DNA of 32,564 nucleotides from contig DESG01000080.1 in assembly GCA_002361175.1 (NCBI GenBank), positions 1 through 32,564 of the forward strand, written 5' to 3'. This DNA comes from Lachnoclostridium sp. UBA3320. GTDB lineage: Bacteria > Bacillota > Clostridia > Lachnospirales > Lachnospiraceae. The translations under genes and the position numbers were made by a program. Shown here piece after piece: positions 8,334 through 16,652 of the stretch. The notes under the pieces are model-generated. The model had not been told where the DNA came from. It saw only the letters and a list, made by a program, of their open reading frames with translations, and did not search any database. The stretch's first letter is position 1. The number at the start of each line of letters is the position of its first letter.

Positions 8334-10025
8334 CTATTCCTCCATCAGTTCATGGATTTCATTTTCATACCATTCTGCATTTTCTAAATCTTCTTCAATA
8401 ATAGCTTTTTTCAAAGAATATAAACAATCTTGTACATATTCTAAATCTTCTTCAGCTATTTTTCCAGATGACAGCCACTTTTCACAACGTCTCACTAATG
8501 GTCTAAAGTCTGGAGCTAATGGACTTTTTTTCCAGTTACTTACATCTATACGCTGTTCTTTTTTATCATTCTGGTTAAGCATATCAATGGTAATTTCCGC
8601 TGCATTTCCTGTACTAGGAATATATGCTTCTACATTTAACATTCCATTTAAGTTATAGGAAAATGACACTTCAATTTTTTCAAGTCCTGCCCTACGGCTT
8701 GGTATACCTTCTATATGAAAAGTGCCAAGGCAGTGATTGTGGCTTGCAGTACTAGATTCTCCTTGAAATACTTCTATTAAAGCTGACGTCTGATTATCCC
8801 ATGAAGTGTAATATAACTCTTTTTTTGTTACAGGTATAGTTGTATTTCTAGGAATTATAACGCTCATATAGTCAAAGTCATCATATGATAAAGCACGAAT
8901 GCCTAGTGTATATGGATTGACATCTGTTATTACAATACTATCGTCTCCGTCAAGTGCACCACTTAAAATTCCTGCTTGTATCGCTGCACCTTCTGCTACA
9001 GCATAGTCTGGGTCTATAGCTTGTACAGGTTCTTTGCCAAGGTACTGTGCAATATCTTCTTTTATTATTGGAACTCTAGTAGAGCCTCCTACTAAGAGAA
9101 TCATATCAAGGTCTTTTTCTGAAACACCACTGTCATTTAAAACTATATCAATAGGTTCATGTGTTCTTTCAACTAATTCGCTTATTAGTTCTTCAAATTG
9201 AGTTCTTGTAATTGTTTCTTCAAGAGCAAGAGGTTTACCATCTTTATTGGCAATCATTGGAATTATTATCTCTGACTGTTCATTTGAGCTTAAAGCAATT
9301 TTACATTTTATAGCTTCTGATTTAAGTCTTGTCATAGCATAGATATCTTTTCTTAAATCAACACCATTTTTTTCTTCAAACCTTTCTACTAAAAAATCTA
9401 TAAGTTTTTGGTCAAAATCTTTACCGCCAAGCTGATTATCGCCATTGCTTGCCTTTACTTCTAATACGCCGCCAAACATTTCAAGAAGTGTTACATCAAA
9501 TGTACCTCCTCCAAAATCATATACAAGTATATGACTTTCTTCATCCAAATGTGATAAGCCATAACTAAGTGCAGCAGCAGTCGGTTCATTTATAATTCTC
9601 TCTACACTAAATCCTGCCTGTCTGCCTGCTTCTACTGTAGCCTGACGCTGTATTTCATCAAAGTATGCAGGAACAGATATTACCGCTTTTGTAATATCTT
9701 CCTCCATATATTCACCTACAAACCTTTTTACATAAGAAAGAATCTGTGCGCTGATTTGTTCAGGGGTAAAGATAGTCTTTCCAAGATGCACTCTTTCGTT
9801 AAGTCCCATTTTGCGCTTTATTTCAATTACTGTCTGTTCTGGTGCTATAATCTGCCTTGCAAGTGCTGATTCTCCTACTAATATATTTCCAGAATCATCT
9901 ATTCCGACTACAGAAGGTGTCACTTTCTCTCCATCAAAATTTAATATAATCTCTGGCTTTCCATTGCGTATTACAGCTACTTCTGTAGTAGAAGTTCCTA
10001 AATCAATTCCTATTATCGTTTCCAT
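8334..10025 (-). CDS. Accessory short Hsp70 (DnaK-like) chaperone
   Basis: A 563-residue Hsp70, shorter than housekeeping DnaK (about 610-640). The ATPase domain is complete: GIDLGTSTTEVAV (phosphate 1), VPAYFDEIQRQAT, INEPTAAALSYGL, VYDFGGGTFDVTLLE (phosphate 2) and LVGGSTRVPII (adenosine). The substrate-binding beta domain (about 385-490) keeps the GTFHIEGIP and GMLNVEAYIPSTG signatures. The helical lid is short, ending ENEIHELMEE. I chose the ATG at 10025 behind GAAGGAG; an in-frame GTG at 10043 lies just upstream of that site and is unlikely. The start overlaps the GrpE-like gene end by 23 bases. It is distinct from standard hrcA-grpE-dnaK-dnaJ operons: gene order differs, partners are divergent, and no CIRCE element is visible. 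Confidence 0.92.
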   Translation of the reverse strand: METIIGIDLGTSTTEVAVIRNGKPEIILNFDGEKVTPSVVGIDDSGNILVGESALARQIIAPEQTVIEIKRKMGLNERVHLGKTIFTPEQISAQILSYVKRFVGEYMEEDITKAVISVPAYFDEIQRQATVEAGRQAGFSVERIINEPTAAALSYGLSHLDEESHILVYDFGGGTFDVTLLEMFGGVLEVKASNGDNQLGGKDFDQKLIDFLVERFEEKNGVDLRKDIYAMTRLKSEAIKCKIALSSNEQSEIIIPMIANKDGKPLALEETITRTQFEELISELVERTHEPIDIVLNDSGVSEKDLDMILLVGGSTRVPIIKEDIAQYLGKEPVQAIDPDYAVAEGAAIQAGILSGALDGDDSIVITDVNPYTLGIRALSYDDFDYMSVIIPRNTTIPVTKKELYYTSWDNQTSALIEVFQGESSTASHNHCLGTFHIEGIPSRRAGLEKIEVSFSYNLNGMLNVEAYIPSTGNAAEITIDMLNQNDKKEQRIDVSNWKKSPLAPDFRPLVRRCEKWLSSGKIAEEDLEYVQDCLYSLKKAIIEEDLENAEWYENEIHELMEE

Positions 10026-10659
10026 CTGTATTTCTCCTTCCACGGTATACTGATATTTGTGCTTTTTTAACTACTTTGCCATGATAAATAAGACCTGGGC
10101 TATAAGTGTGTGCTACTGTATTGTGCAGCTTGTCTTCTTCTGTATCAATAACATTTAATATTTCATGATATTTATAATCGGCTGTTTCGCCACTAAATCC
10201 AGTTTCTTCAATTGCACACTGTTTAAATTCTGTTGAAAGCGTTTTTCTAAAAAGAGCCATCTGCTCTGCCCAGCCATCACCCACCTGACTGTTCATATCA
10301 CCAATTTTTTCCTCTATAACACTTAATATTTCCTGATAATGGCTAACAAGCGACAGCAGTGCTTTCTCACGCTCAGTATCTTCTTTAATTTGACGTTCAT
10401 ATTGTATACTTAAAGCCTCCTGCGCTTTTCCTTCGTCCAGCATATCTTCAATAGATTCTGAATGGCGTTTAAGCTGTTTACTGTTATCTTCAAATAATAT
10501 ATCTATTTGTTTAAACTTATCATCAAACATCATCTTTAACCCATTAAGTATTTCTGATTGTTCTTTCTGGGCTTTCTGTAACTCTTCCTGTCCCCTTTTT
10601 GTTTCTTCAAGGATAGTTTTTATTTCCTGCTCTGTCTCATGTTTTTTTCTGCCAAACAT
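10003..10659 (-). CDS. GrpE-like nucleotide exchange factor
   Basis: A 218-residue protein with a long charged coiled coil (about residues 8-110: KHETEQEIKTILEETKRGQ and onward) followed by a compact head. The last 50 residues (HTYSPGLIYHGKVVKKAQISVYR) resemble the GrpE beta head, where canonical GrpE has a GY-x-hydrophobic-x-G-x-VLRPA-x-V pattern. GrpE dimers release ADP from DnaK. Similarity is weak, but position next to and overlapping an Hsp70 gene strongly supports the role. The start has an AAAGGA site 8 bases upstream. It is 34 bases downstream of the small membrane protein gene. Confidence 0.7.
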   Translation of the reverse strand: MFGRKKHETEQEIKTILEETKRGQEELQKAQKEQSEILNGLKMMFDDKFKQIDILFEDNSKQLKRHSESIEDMLDEGKAQEALSIQYERQIKEDTEREKALLSLVSHYQEILSVIEEKIGDMNSQVGDGWAEQMALFRKTLSTEFKQCAIEETGFSGETADYKYHEILNVIDTEEDKLHNTVAHTYSPGLIYHGKVVKKAQISVYRGRRNTDGNDNRN

Positions 10660-10693
10660 TTTTATTTTCCTTTCTGCAAATTTTAATCATAAT

Positions 10694-11032
10694 TTAAGAT
10701 ACTGCCCCTAAAATATACAATATCATATACAATATCACAAGCAACCCATTTACAACAGAACCTATAGCAGGAAAAATTGGTCTTATGTTCTCTTGCCTTA
10801 GTGCAAACCATGCCATTATAAATCCAATAACACTTATAAAAAAACTTAATACACCAATAACACCTACATTAATCCCTCCATTGCCTCCTTCTTTACCTGA
10901 CATAACACAAGCTGTGGCAAATGATATAAACGAAAGCATACTAAGTGTAAATGATGCTATTCCAAGCGGAGGATGCTTTTTATCAGTTAGGCGAAGTTCT
11001 CCCTGTTCTTTCTTATGTCTCCTTTTATTCAC
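10694..11032 (-). CDS. Small three-helix membrane protein, function unknown
   Basis: A 112-residue protein with a basic N-terminus (about 1-20) and three hydrophobic segments at about 22-45, 53-75 and 84-110. The pattern of PPLGIASFTLSMLSF, GVLSFFISVIGFIMAWFALRQ and FPAIGSVVNGLLVILYM is like the small DUF4190/DUF6142-type proteins common in clostridia; no function is known. The start is GTG, and its first bases form a GTGA overlap with the VanZ-like stop codon, so translation is coupled. An AAGGTG site lies upstream. It links the VanZ-like gene to the chaperone genes. Confidence 0.65.
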   Translation of the reverse strand: MNKRRHKKEQGELRLTDKKHPPLGIASFTLSMLSFISFATACVMSGKEGGNGGINVGVIGVLSFFISVIGFIMAWFALRQENIRPIFPAIGSVVNGLLVILYMILYILGAVS

Positions 11033-11505
11033 TTTATCACCTTACCTTTTTCCGTAAATTTGTGCATAATGCATATGCATATGCAAAACATTATATAACC
11101 AAGAACCCCTCCCATTGTATTTAAGATAACATCATCTATATCACACGAACCAAGTTTTGAAACAAGTTGTATAAGCTCAATTATAACTGAGCATAAAAAA
11201 CTTAAAAATGTCATTTTAAATATGCTTCTCTGCTTATTTGAAAGTATTGGCATCACAAATCCAAATGGCATAAAACATACGATATTTCCTATAAGATTCA
11301 GTATTACATTAAAACTTCCAATCTCTTTGCTGTAATTTATATATCTTTTAATTTCAGTAAATGGCTTTAAATTGTAGTGGTATGTGTCGCTTGGAGTACG
11401 TCCAAGTTGTTCGCTGAAAAATAAAAAATAAACCATCATGCATAAATATATAATAAATAAAATCCACGAAAAAATACGGATTATTTTTTTATGTTTCCTT
11501 TTCAC
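11029..11505 (-). CDS. VanZ-like family membrane protein
   Basis: A 158-residue membrane protein with four hydrophobic segments (about 9-29, 62-83, 92-112, 128-148). The family signature is visible: a first helix ending in FFSEQLGR, then YNLKPFTEIKRYI, NLIGNIVCFMPFGFVMP, SVIIELIQL and DIDDVILNTMGGVLGY. VanZ gives low-level teicoplanin resistance in enterococci, but most chromosomal relatives are uncharacterised. The start is GTG behind AGGAAA. It is the first gene of the run into the accessory Hsp70 genes and lies directly downstream of a terminator hairpin. Confidence 0.85.
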   Translation of the reverse strand: MKRKHKKIIRIFSWILFIIYLCMMVYFLFFSEQLGRTPSDTYHYNLKPFTEIKRYINYSKEIGSFNVILNLIGNIVCFMPFGFVMPILSNKQRSIFKMTFLSFLCSVIIELIQLVSKLGSCDIDDVILNTMGGVLGYIMFCICICIMHKFTEKGKVIK

Positions 11506-11534
11506 AATAATTTCCTGCCTATTTTTTAATATTT

Positions 11535-11568
11535 AAAAACGGACAGTACTGGTCTAGCCAGCACTGCC
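11535..11568 (-). terminator. Rho-independent terminator after pheT
   Basis: Read on the minus strand, an 11-bp helix (GGCAGTGCTGG pairing with CCAGTACTGTCC, allowing G-U pairs) is closed by CTAGA and followed by GTTTTT. It lies 60 bases after the pheT stop and 30 bases before the VanZ-like start. Confidence 0.7.
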
Positions 11569-11592
11569 TGCTTTTTCAAACCTCAATTATTT

Positions 11593-11621
11593 ATTATATA
11601 CTAATGTTCTTTTTTCGTAAA
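11593..11621 (-). promoter_or_regulatory. Candidate promoter between pheT and the VanZ-like gene
   Basis: On the minus strand TTTACG (11616-11621) and a perfect TATAAT (11593-11598) are 17 bases apart. Its transcript would run through the hairpin at 11541-11568 before reaching the VanZ-like gene, so the hairpin would act as a leader terminator. A chance match in AT-rich DNA is possible. Confidence 0.4.
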
Positions 11622-11628
11622 GTAAAAT

Positions 11629-14067
11629 CTATTGACGCAGTACGACTTCTTTTTTTGCAAGTGAAGAAATTATTTTATCCATAATCTGATTTGCATCACT
11701 ATCTGTAAGTGTTCTGTCTTTTGCTCTAAGAACTATTTTATATGCAAGAGATTTATATCCCTTTAAAAGCTGAGAACCTTCGTATATATCAAAAAGTTCA
11801 TATGACTCTAAAAGCTGTCCTCCTGCTTTTCTTATTATCTCTTCTATTTCACCTGCTGTTACTTCTTTTTTCATACTAAGACTTATATCACGTGTAATGG
11901 CAGGGAATTTTGGAACTCCCTGATATTTTACATAAGCATCTGCCATATCTGTGGCGGCTTTCATATCAATTACTGCTATATAAGTCTTTTCACCAATTTC
12001 AAAGCTTTTCTGTACAACTGGATGCACTTCTCCAATAAATCCTATATTATGCTTTTTATAAATAATATCTGCCTGTCTGCCTGGATGAAGATAAGCTTTA
12101 CCAGCATCTGGCTTATATTCTGCCTTCTCTTTAAGACCAAGTCTGTAAAGCACATCTTCTACAACGCCTTTCATTGTAAAGAAGTCACCTTCGCCATACA
12201 TTCCAAGTGCAAGCTGCATACGTTCGTCTGGAAGTTCTGACAGTGGTATCTCTTTTGGAATATAGACATTGGCAAGTTCATAAAGGCGCACATTTTTATT
12301 CCTTCTGTTATAATTAGTTGAAAGTGATGACAATATACCACCAAGTGCAGATGTGCGCATTACACTGTAGTCTTCTCCAAGTGGATTATTTATACGTATG
12401 CTTTTTCTGAGTGTATCATCTTCACTAAGGCAAAGCTTATCATAAACTTTTGGACTTTCAAATGAAAATGACATACCTTCGCAGAAACCATATCCTTCAA
12501 CTACTGTACGCACTATTTTTTCATGTTTTAATTTGTCTGAAAGACCGCCTGTTGTAGCTGAACTCTCTGGAAGTGTCATAGGTATCTTGTCATATCCATA
12601 AAAACGAGCTACCTCTTCTGCAAGGTCTGCCATGCGTTCAAGGTCTTGTCTCCATGTAGGCACAGTTACAATCTTTTTATCCTTATCAACTATTAAATCT
12701 ATTGCTTCAAAATATTTTACCATATCTTCTTCTGATATGTCTGTGCCAAGAAGTGCGTTTATCTTATCAGCATCATATGATATATTTATAGGTTCTTTCT
12801 TTACAGGATAAAAATCAACAACGCCGCCAACAACTTCACCTGCTCCAAGTTCTTCGACAAGCTGGCAAGCTCGATTCATTGCTTCAAGTGCATTATTTGG
12901 GTCAAGTCCTTTTTCAAACTTAGCCTGTGCATCAGTACGCATACCTAGCTTTTTTCCTGTAAGACGTATATTAGTGCCATCAAATGTTGCAGCTTCAAAA
13001 AGCATTGTAGTAACATTATCTGTTATCATAGAATTTGCACCGCCCATAATGCCAGCAAGTCCTATAGGTTTTTTGCCGTCACATATCATAAGCATAGTAT
13101 CATCAAGTTCTCTTTCCTGTCCATCAAGCGTTGTAAATTTCTCACCTGACTCTGCTTTTCTTACAACAATTTTTCTATCTTCTATAGTGTCAAGGTCATA
13201 TGCGTGCATTGGCTGTGCATACTCCTCCATAACATAGTTTGTAATATCTACTATATTGTTAATCGGTCTTATACCTACTGATGCAAGTCTTCTCTGCATC
13301 CACTCAGGTGATGGTGCAAGTTTTATATTCTTTACTACTCTTGCTGTATACCTAGGACAAAGCGCTGGGTCTTTTACTTCCAATGAAATATATTTATTTA
13401 CATCCTCATCATTGCCAGTTTGCGTTACTACAGGAGGCACAAACTTTTTGCCAAATGTTGCAGCAACTTCACGTGCTATGCCTAATACACCAAAACAGTC
13501 AACACGGTTAGATGTAATTTCATATTCAAACGCAACATCATGCAGTCCTAGAAGCTCTATTGCGTCAGAACCAATTTTAGCATCTGCGTATTCTGGGTTA
13601 TCACTTAATATATAAATGCCATCTGGATCTGCATCTGGGTACATATTAGAATTAGAACCAAGCTCATCTATCGAGCACATCATACCAAATGATTCCACAC
13701 CACGCAATTTGCCCTTTTTGATTCTATAGCCCTTTTCAGATTCACCATCTTTATGTGAACCTGCAACATGACCACCATCAAGTACAACAGGAATCTTTTG
13801 TCCCTCTTTTACATTTGGCGCACCTGTTACAATCTGAACCTCAGTTCCATCTTCATCAATCTGTACTTGACAAACAACAAGTTTATCTGCATTAGGATGC
13901 TTTTCTATTTTATTTATCTTTCCCACAACTATTTTGTCAAGGTTTTTGTCAAATTCCTTAAATCCCTCAACTTTTGTACCAGATAATGTCATTGCATCGG
14001 TGTATTCTTTGGCGTTGCACTCAAGGTCTGGCACATATGCTTTTATCCATGATAATGATGTATCCAT
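11629..14067 (-). CDS. pheT: Phenylalanine-tRNA ligase beta subunit
   Basis: An 812-residue subunit of the alpha2-beta2 enzyme that charges tRNA-Phe in the cytoplasm. Domains in order: EMAP/CsaA-like tRNA-binding domain (about 39-150, KHPNADKLVVCQV), B3/B4 editing domain (about 210-385, VDITNYVMEEYAQPMHAYD), B5 (about 405-475), catalytic-like core (LYELANVYIP) and the C-terminal FDX-ACB anticodon-binding domain (about 715-810, FPAITRDISLS). Length is normal for Firmicutes. It follows pheS by 16 bases; the ATG has an AGGAGG-like site (TAGGAGGTAG). A terminator follows. Confidence 0.98.
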   Translation of the reverse strand: MDTSLSWIKAYVPDLECNAKEYTDAMTLSGTKVEGFKEFDKNLDKIVVGKINKIEKHPNADKLVVCQVQIDEDGTEVQIVTGAPNVKEGQKIPVVLDGGHVAGSHKDGESEKGYRIKKGKLRGVESFGMMCSIDELGSNSNMYPDADPDGIYILSDNPEYADAKIGSDAIELLGLHDVAFEYEITSNRVDCFGVLGIAREVAATFGKKFVPPVVTQTGNDEDVNKYISLEVKDPALCPRYTARVVKNIKLAPSPEWMQRRLASVGIRPINNIVDITNYVMEEYAQPMHAYDLDTIEDRKIVVRKAESGEKFTTLDGQERELDDTMLMICDGKKPIGLAGIMGGANSMITDNVTTMLFEAATFDGTNIRLTGKKLGMRTDAQAKFEKGLDPNNALEAMNRACQLVEELGAGEVVGGVVDFYPVKKEPINISYDADKINALLGTDISEEDMVKYFEAIDLIVDKDKKIVTVPTWRQDLERMADLAEEVARFYGYDKIPMTLPESSATTGGLSDKLKHEKIVRTVVEGYGFCEGMSFSFESPKVYDKLCLSEDDTLRKSIRINNPLGEDYSVMRTSALGGILSSLSTNYNRRNKNVRLYELANVYIPKEIPLSELPDERMQLALGMYGEGDFFTMKGVVEDVLYRLGLKEKAEYKPDAGKAYLHPGRQADIIYKKHNIGFIGEVHPVVQKSFEIGEKTYIAVIDMKAATDMADAYVKYQGVPKFPAITRDISLSMKKEVTAGEIEEIIRKAGGQLLESYELFDIYEGSQLLKGYKSLAYKIVLRAKDRTLTDSDANQIMDKIISSLAKKEVVLRQ

Positions 14068-14083
14068 TTTCTACCTCCTAGAT

Positions 14084-15103
14084 TTAGAATTGATTAAGGA
14101 AACGTGTATCGTTTTCATATAAAAGCCTCATATCATCTATTTCATATTTAAACAGTGCAATACGTTCAAGCCCTACACCAAACGCAAATCCTGTGTATTC
14201 TTCAGGGTCAATACCACTCATTTCAAGTACATGTGGATGTACCATACCACAGCCAAGTATCTCAACCCATCCTGAACCTTTGCAGAAACGGCATCCTTTA
14301 CCGCCACACTTAAAACATGACACGTCCATCTCTGCGCTAGGCTCTGTAAACTGGAAATGATGTGGTCTAAACTTTACTTTTGTTTCTTCGCCAAAAAGCC
14401 TTTTTGCAAATTCCTGAAGCGTTCCTTTAAGGTCGGCAAATGTAATATTTTTGTCAATTACAAGCCCTTCTATTTGGTGGAATGTTGGTGAATGTGTTGC
14501 ATCTACTTCATCAGAGCGAAATACTCTGCCAGGTGCTATCATTCTTATTGGAAGTTTCCCTTTCTCCATCTCATGTACTTGTACAGAAGATGTCTGTGTA
14601 CGCAGCAGTATATCCTTTGTAATATAAAATGTATCTTGTTCGTCTTTTGCTGGGTGGTTTGCAGGAATATTTAATGCCTCAAAATTATAATAATCTTTTT
14701 CTATTTCAGGACCTTCAACAACTTCATATCCCATTCCTATAAATATATCTTCCACTTCTTCTAATGTAATTGTATTTGGGTGTCTGTGTCCTCTTGCAAG
14801 TCTCTTGCCAGGCAACGTGACATCTATTGTTTCACCAGCAAGTTTTTCTTCAAGCATTGTCTGTTCAAATTCTTTTTTCCTAATAGTTAGTTTTTCTTCA
14901 ATCTTGGCTCTTGCTTCATTTACCATCTGTCCAGCTTTTGGTCTGTCTTCTGGTGCAAGGTCTTTCATGGATTTAAGCAGAGAAGTGATTTCACCTTTCT
15001 TACCTAAAAAAGAAACTTTAATATCACCTAAATCGTCAAGCTTTTCTGATGCTCCAATCTGTGCCATAGCACTTTCCATAATTGCTTTTAATTTATTTTT
15101 CAT
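14084..15103 (-). CDS. pheS: Phenylalanine-tRNA ligase alpha subunit
   Basis: A 339-residue catalytic subunit of PheRS. The N-terminal coiled coil (about 1-90) is followed by the class II core: GHRHPNTITLEEVEDIF, motif 2 region RVFRSDEVDATHSPTFHQIEG, the Cys-rich CFKCGGKGCRFCKGSGW segment usual in Firmicute PheS, and motif 3 GFAFGVGLERIALFKY. It heads the pheST operon with its own promoter and a leader hairpin. Its AGGAAGG site is unusually far from the ATG (14 bases), and a start-stop pair ATGTAA lies between them. Confidence 0.98.
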   Translation of the reverse strand: MKNKLKAIMESAMAQIGASEKLDDLGDIKVSFLGKKGEITSLLKSMKDLAPEDRPKAGQMVNEARAKIEEKLTIRKKEFEQTMLEEKLAGETIDVTLPGKRLARGHRHPNTITLEEVEDIFIGMGYEVVEGPEIEKDYYNFEALNIPANHPAKDEQDTFYITKDILLRTQTSSVQVHEMEKGKLPIRMIAPGRVFRSDEVDATHSPTFHQIEGLVIDKNITFADLKGTLQEFAKRLFGEETKVKFRPHHFQFTEPSAEMDVSCFKCGGKGCRFCKGSGWVEILGCGMVHPHVLEMSGIDPEEYTGFAFGVGLERIALFKYEIDDMRLLYENDTRFLNQF

Positions 15104-15144
15104 AATTTTACATCAATCCTTCCTATCTTTTCACTTTTACGATG

Positions 15145-15175
15145 AAAAAACGCCCCTGCCAAAACGGCAGGGACG
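15145..15175 (-). terminator. Terminator hairpin in the pheS leader
   Basis: On the minus strand CCCTGCC (15166-15172) pairs with GGCAGGG (15154-15160) around a GTTTT loop, extended by a CG pair, and is followed by six T. It is a textbook intrinsic terminator placed about 50 bases downstream of the pheS transcription start and 42 bases before the gene, so it probably attenuates pheST. It could also end read-through from murF. Confidence 0.75.
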
Positions 15176-15228
15176 GAATTACTGCTCTGTAAAATGCACG
15201 TTCTTTGCCTTTACACACTCTGTGTTGT

Positions 15229-15257
15229 ATTATAGCAAAAAAATTATATGGTATCAA
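15229..15257 (-). promoter_or_regulatory. Strong sigma-A promoter of pheST
   Basis: On the minus strand TTGATA (15252-15257) and a perfect TATAAT (15229-15234) are 17 bases apart. The promoter begins 10 bases after the murF stop codon. The expected leader to the pheS ATG is about 120 bases, too short for a standard T-box. Confidence 0.75.
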
Positions 15258-15266
15258 CCCTAATTT

Positions 15267-16649
15267 TTATTTTAATATTGCAACAATCTTTTCAAATTCC
15301 ATTGCGTGTGATGCCTTAACAAGTATAGAATCACCTTCTTTGACAACACCATTTATCATTTCTGCTGCCTTTTGTGTATCTTCATAGTATAAAATATTGT
15401 GGTTTTCGTCTGTTGCAAGTGCTCCCATAACATACTGTTTGGCAAGCTCTCCTACACATATTATACAGTCAATACCAGAATTAACAGCATATGTTCCAAT
15501 ATCGTAGTGAAGCATTTTTTCATTAGTGCCAAGTTCAAACATATCGCCTATTACTGCAACTTTTCTGCCGTGTGCGCCAGCAAGTACATCTATTGCAGCT
15601 TTCATAGAAACTGGGTTTGCATTGTAACAGTCATCCATTATGGTGAACTTATCTGTTTTTATAATATTACTGTGACCACCTACAGGTACAAACTTGTTTA
15701 TGCCAGCTGCAATCTCTTCTGCCGTCATGCCAAGGTCTATAGCTATAGCAACAGCAGCAAGAGCATTTAATACCATATGCATACCTGGAACTGATATATG
15801 AAGAGCTATTCTTTGATTTTTTGTTACTGCATCAAAGTATATGCCATCAAGTCCACTATTAATTATATTGTCTGCAAACACATCACAGCCTCTGTCTATC
15901 CCATAGTAAACAGGTTTTATACCATTTACTTCTGTTATATTTCTAAGCTTATCATCATCACCGTTAAGATAGACCTTTCCATCACTTGCCATATGTGAAA
16001 AAATTTCTGTCTTTGCTTTTAAAACACCATTTCTGTCGCCAAGTGTTTCAAGGTGGCACTGTCCAATATTAGTTATAACACATATATCAGGCTTTGCAAT
16101 CTGACTAAGCCTTGTCATCTCGCCAAATTCACTTATGCCCATCTCCACAACTGCAATTTCATGTTCCTCTCGCAGACGAAACAGTGTAAGGGGAACACCT
16201 ACTTCATTATTGTAGTTTCCTTGTGTCTTTAGTGTATTAAAATGCTCTGAAAGCACGGAAGCTATCATTTCTTTTGTTGTAGTCTTACCAACACTTCCTG
16301 TTATACCTATAATCTTAGTATTACAGACTATACGATAATACTCTGCAATATCTTTTAGTGCTTGATAACATGACTCTACTTGTATAAAAGCCTTTTCTTG
16401 CAAAAAGTCTGTATAATCATCTTTAGGGTCATTTTCTGAAATGCAACAGATAGCTCCCGATGTATACATATCAGATATAAATTTATTACCATCAGTGCGT
16501 GCACCCTTTATTGCAATAAAAAGCCCATTAACAGTAATATTACGGCTATCTGTTGTTATAGAGGAAACTTCTGTATCTTTTACTTTTTCACTGCCATAAT
16601 ATATACCATTACATACTGTGGCAATTTTTGCTGGTGTTATCTGTTTCAT
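15267..16649 (-). CDS. murF: UDP-N-acetylmuramoyl-tripeptide--D-alanyl-D-alanine ligase
   Basis: A 460-residue Mur ligase that adds D-Ala-D-Ala to UDP-MurNAc-tripeptide, the last cytoplasmic step of the peptidoglycan precursor. The N-terminal MurF-specific domain (about 1-90, TDSRNITVNGLFIAIKGARTDGN) precedes the ATP site GITGSVGKTTTKEM (about 113-126), the NNEVGVPLTL and VVEMGISEFGEM motifs, DDCYNANPVSM and the C-terminal domain (VIGDMFELG). It starts 3 bases after the ddl stop, with its AAGGGGATT site overlapping the ddl end, so the substrate-making and substrate-using enzymes are coupled. Confidence 0.97.
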   Translation of the reverse strand: MKQITPAKIATVCNGIYYGSEKVKDTEVSSITTDSRNITVNGLFIAIKGARTDGNKFISDMYTSGAICCISENDPKDDYTDFLQEKAFIQVESCYQALKDIAEYYRIVCNTKIIGITGSVGKTTTKEMIASVLSEHFNTLKTQGNYNNEVGVPLTLFRLREEHEIAVVEMGISEFGEMTRLSQIAKPDICVITNIGQCHLETLGDRNGVLKAKTEIFSHMASDGKVYLNGDDDKLRNITEVNGIKPVYYGIDRGCDVFADNIINSGLDGIYFDAVTKNQRIALHISVPGMHMVLNALAAVAIAIDLGMTAEEIAAGINKFVPVGGHSNIIKTDKFTIMDDCYNANPVSMKAAIDVLAGAHGRKVAVIGDMFELGTNEKMLHYDIGTYAVNSGIDCIICVGELAKQYVMGALATDENHNILYYEDTQKAAEMINGVVKEGDSILVKASHAMEFEKIVAILK

Positions 16650-16652
16650 ACA

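Noticed and set aside
10660..10693. CIRCE heat-shock operator before the chaperone genes
   Set aside because: The 34-base gap holds no TTAGCACTC/GAGTGCTAA pair, and none was seen upstream of the VanZ-like gene.
13256..13615. Plus-strand open frame of 119 residues
   Set aside because: It is entirely antisense to pheT, which is a certain gene.
15104..15266. T-box riboswitch upstream of pheS
   Set aside because: The leader is only about 120 bases, and neither a specifier stem nor the conserved T-box core could be found; only a terminator hairpin is present.
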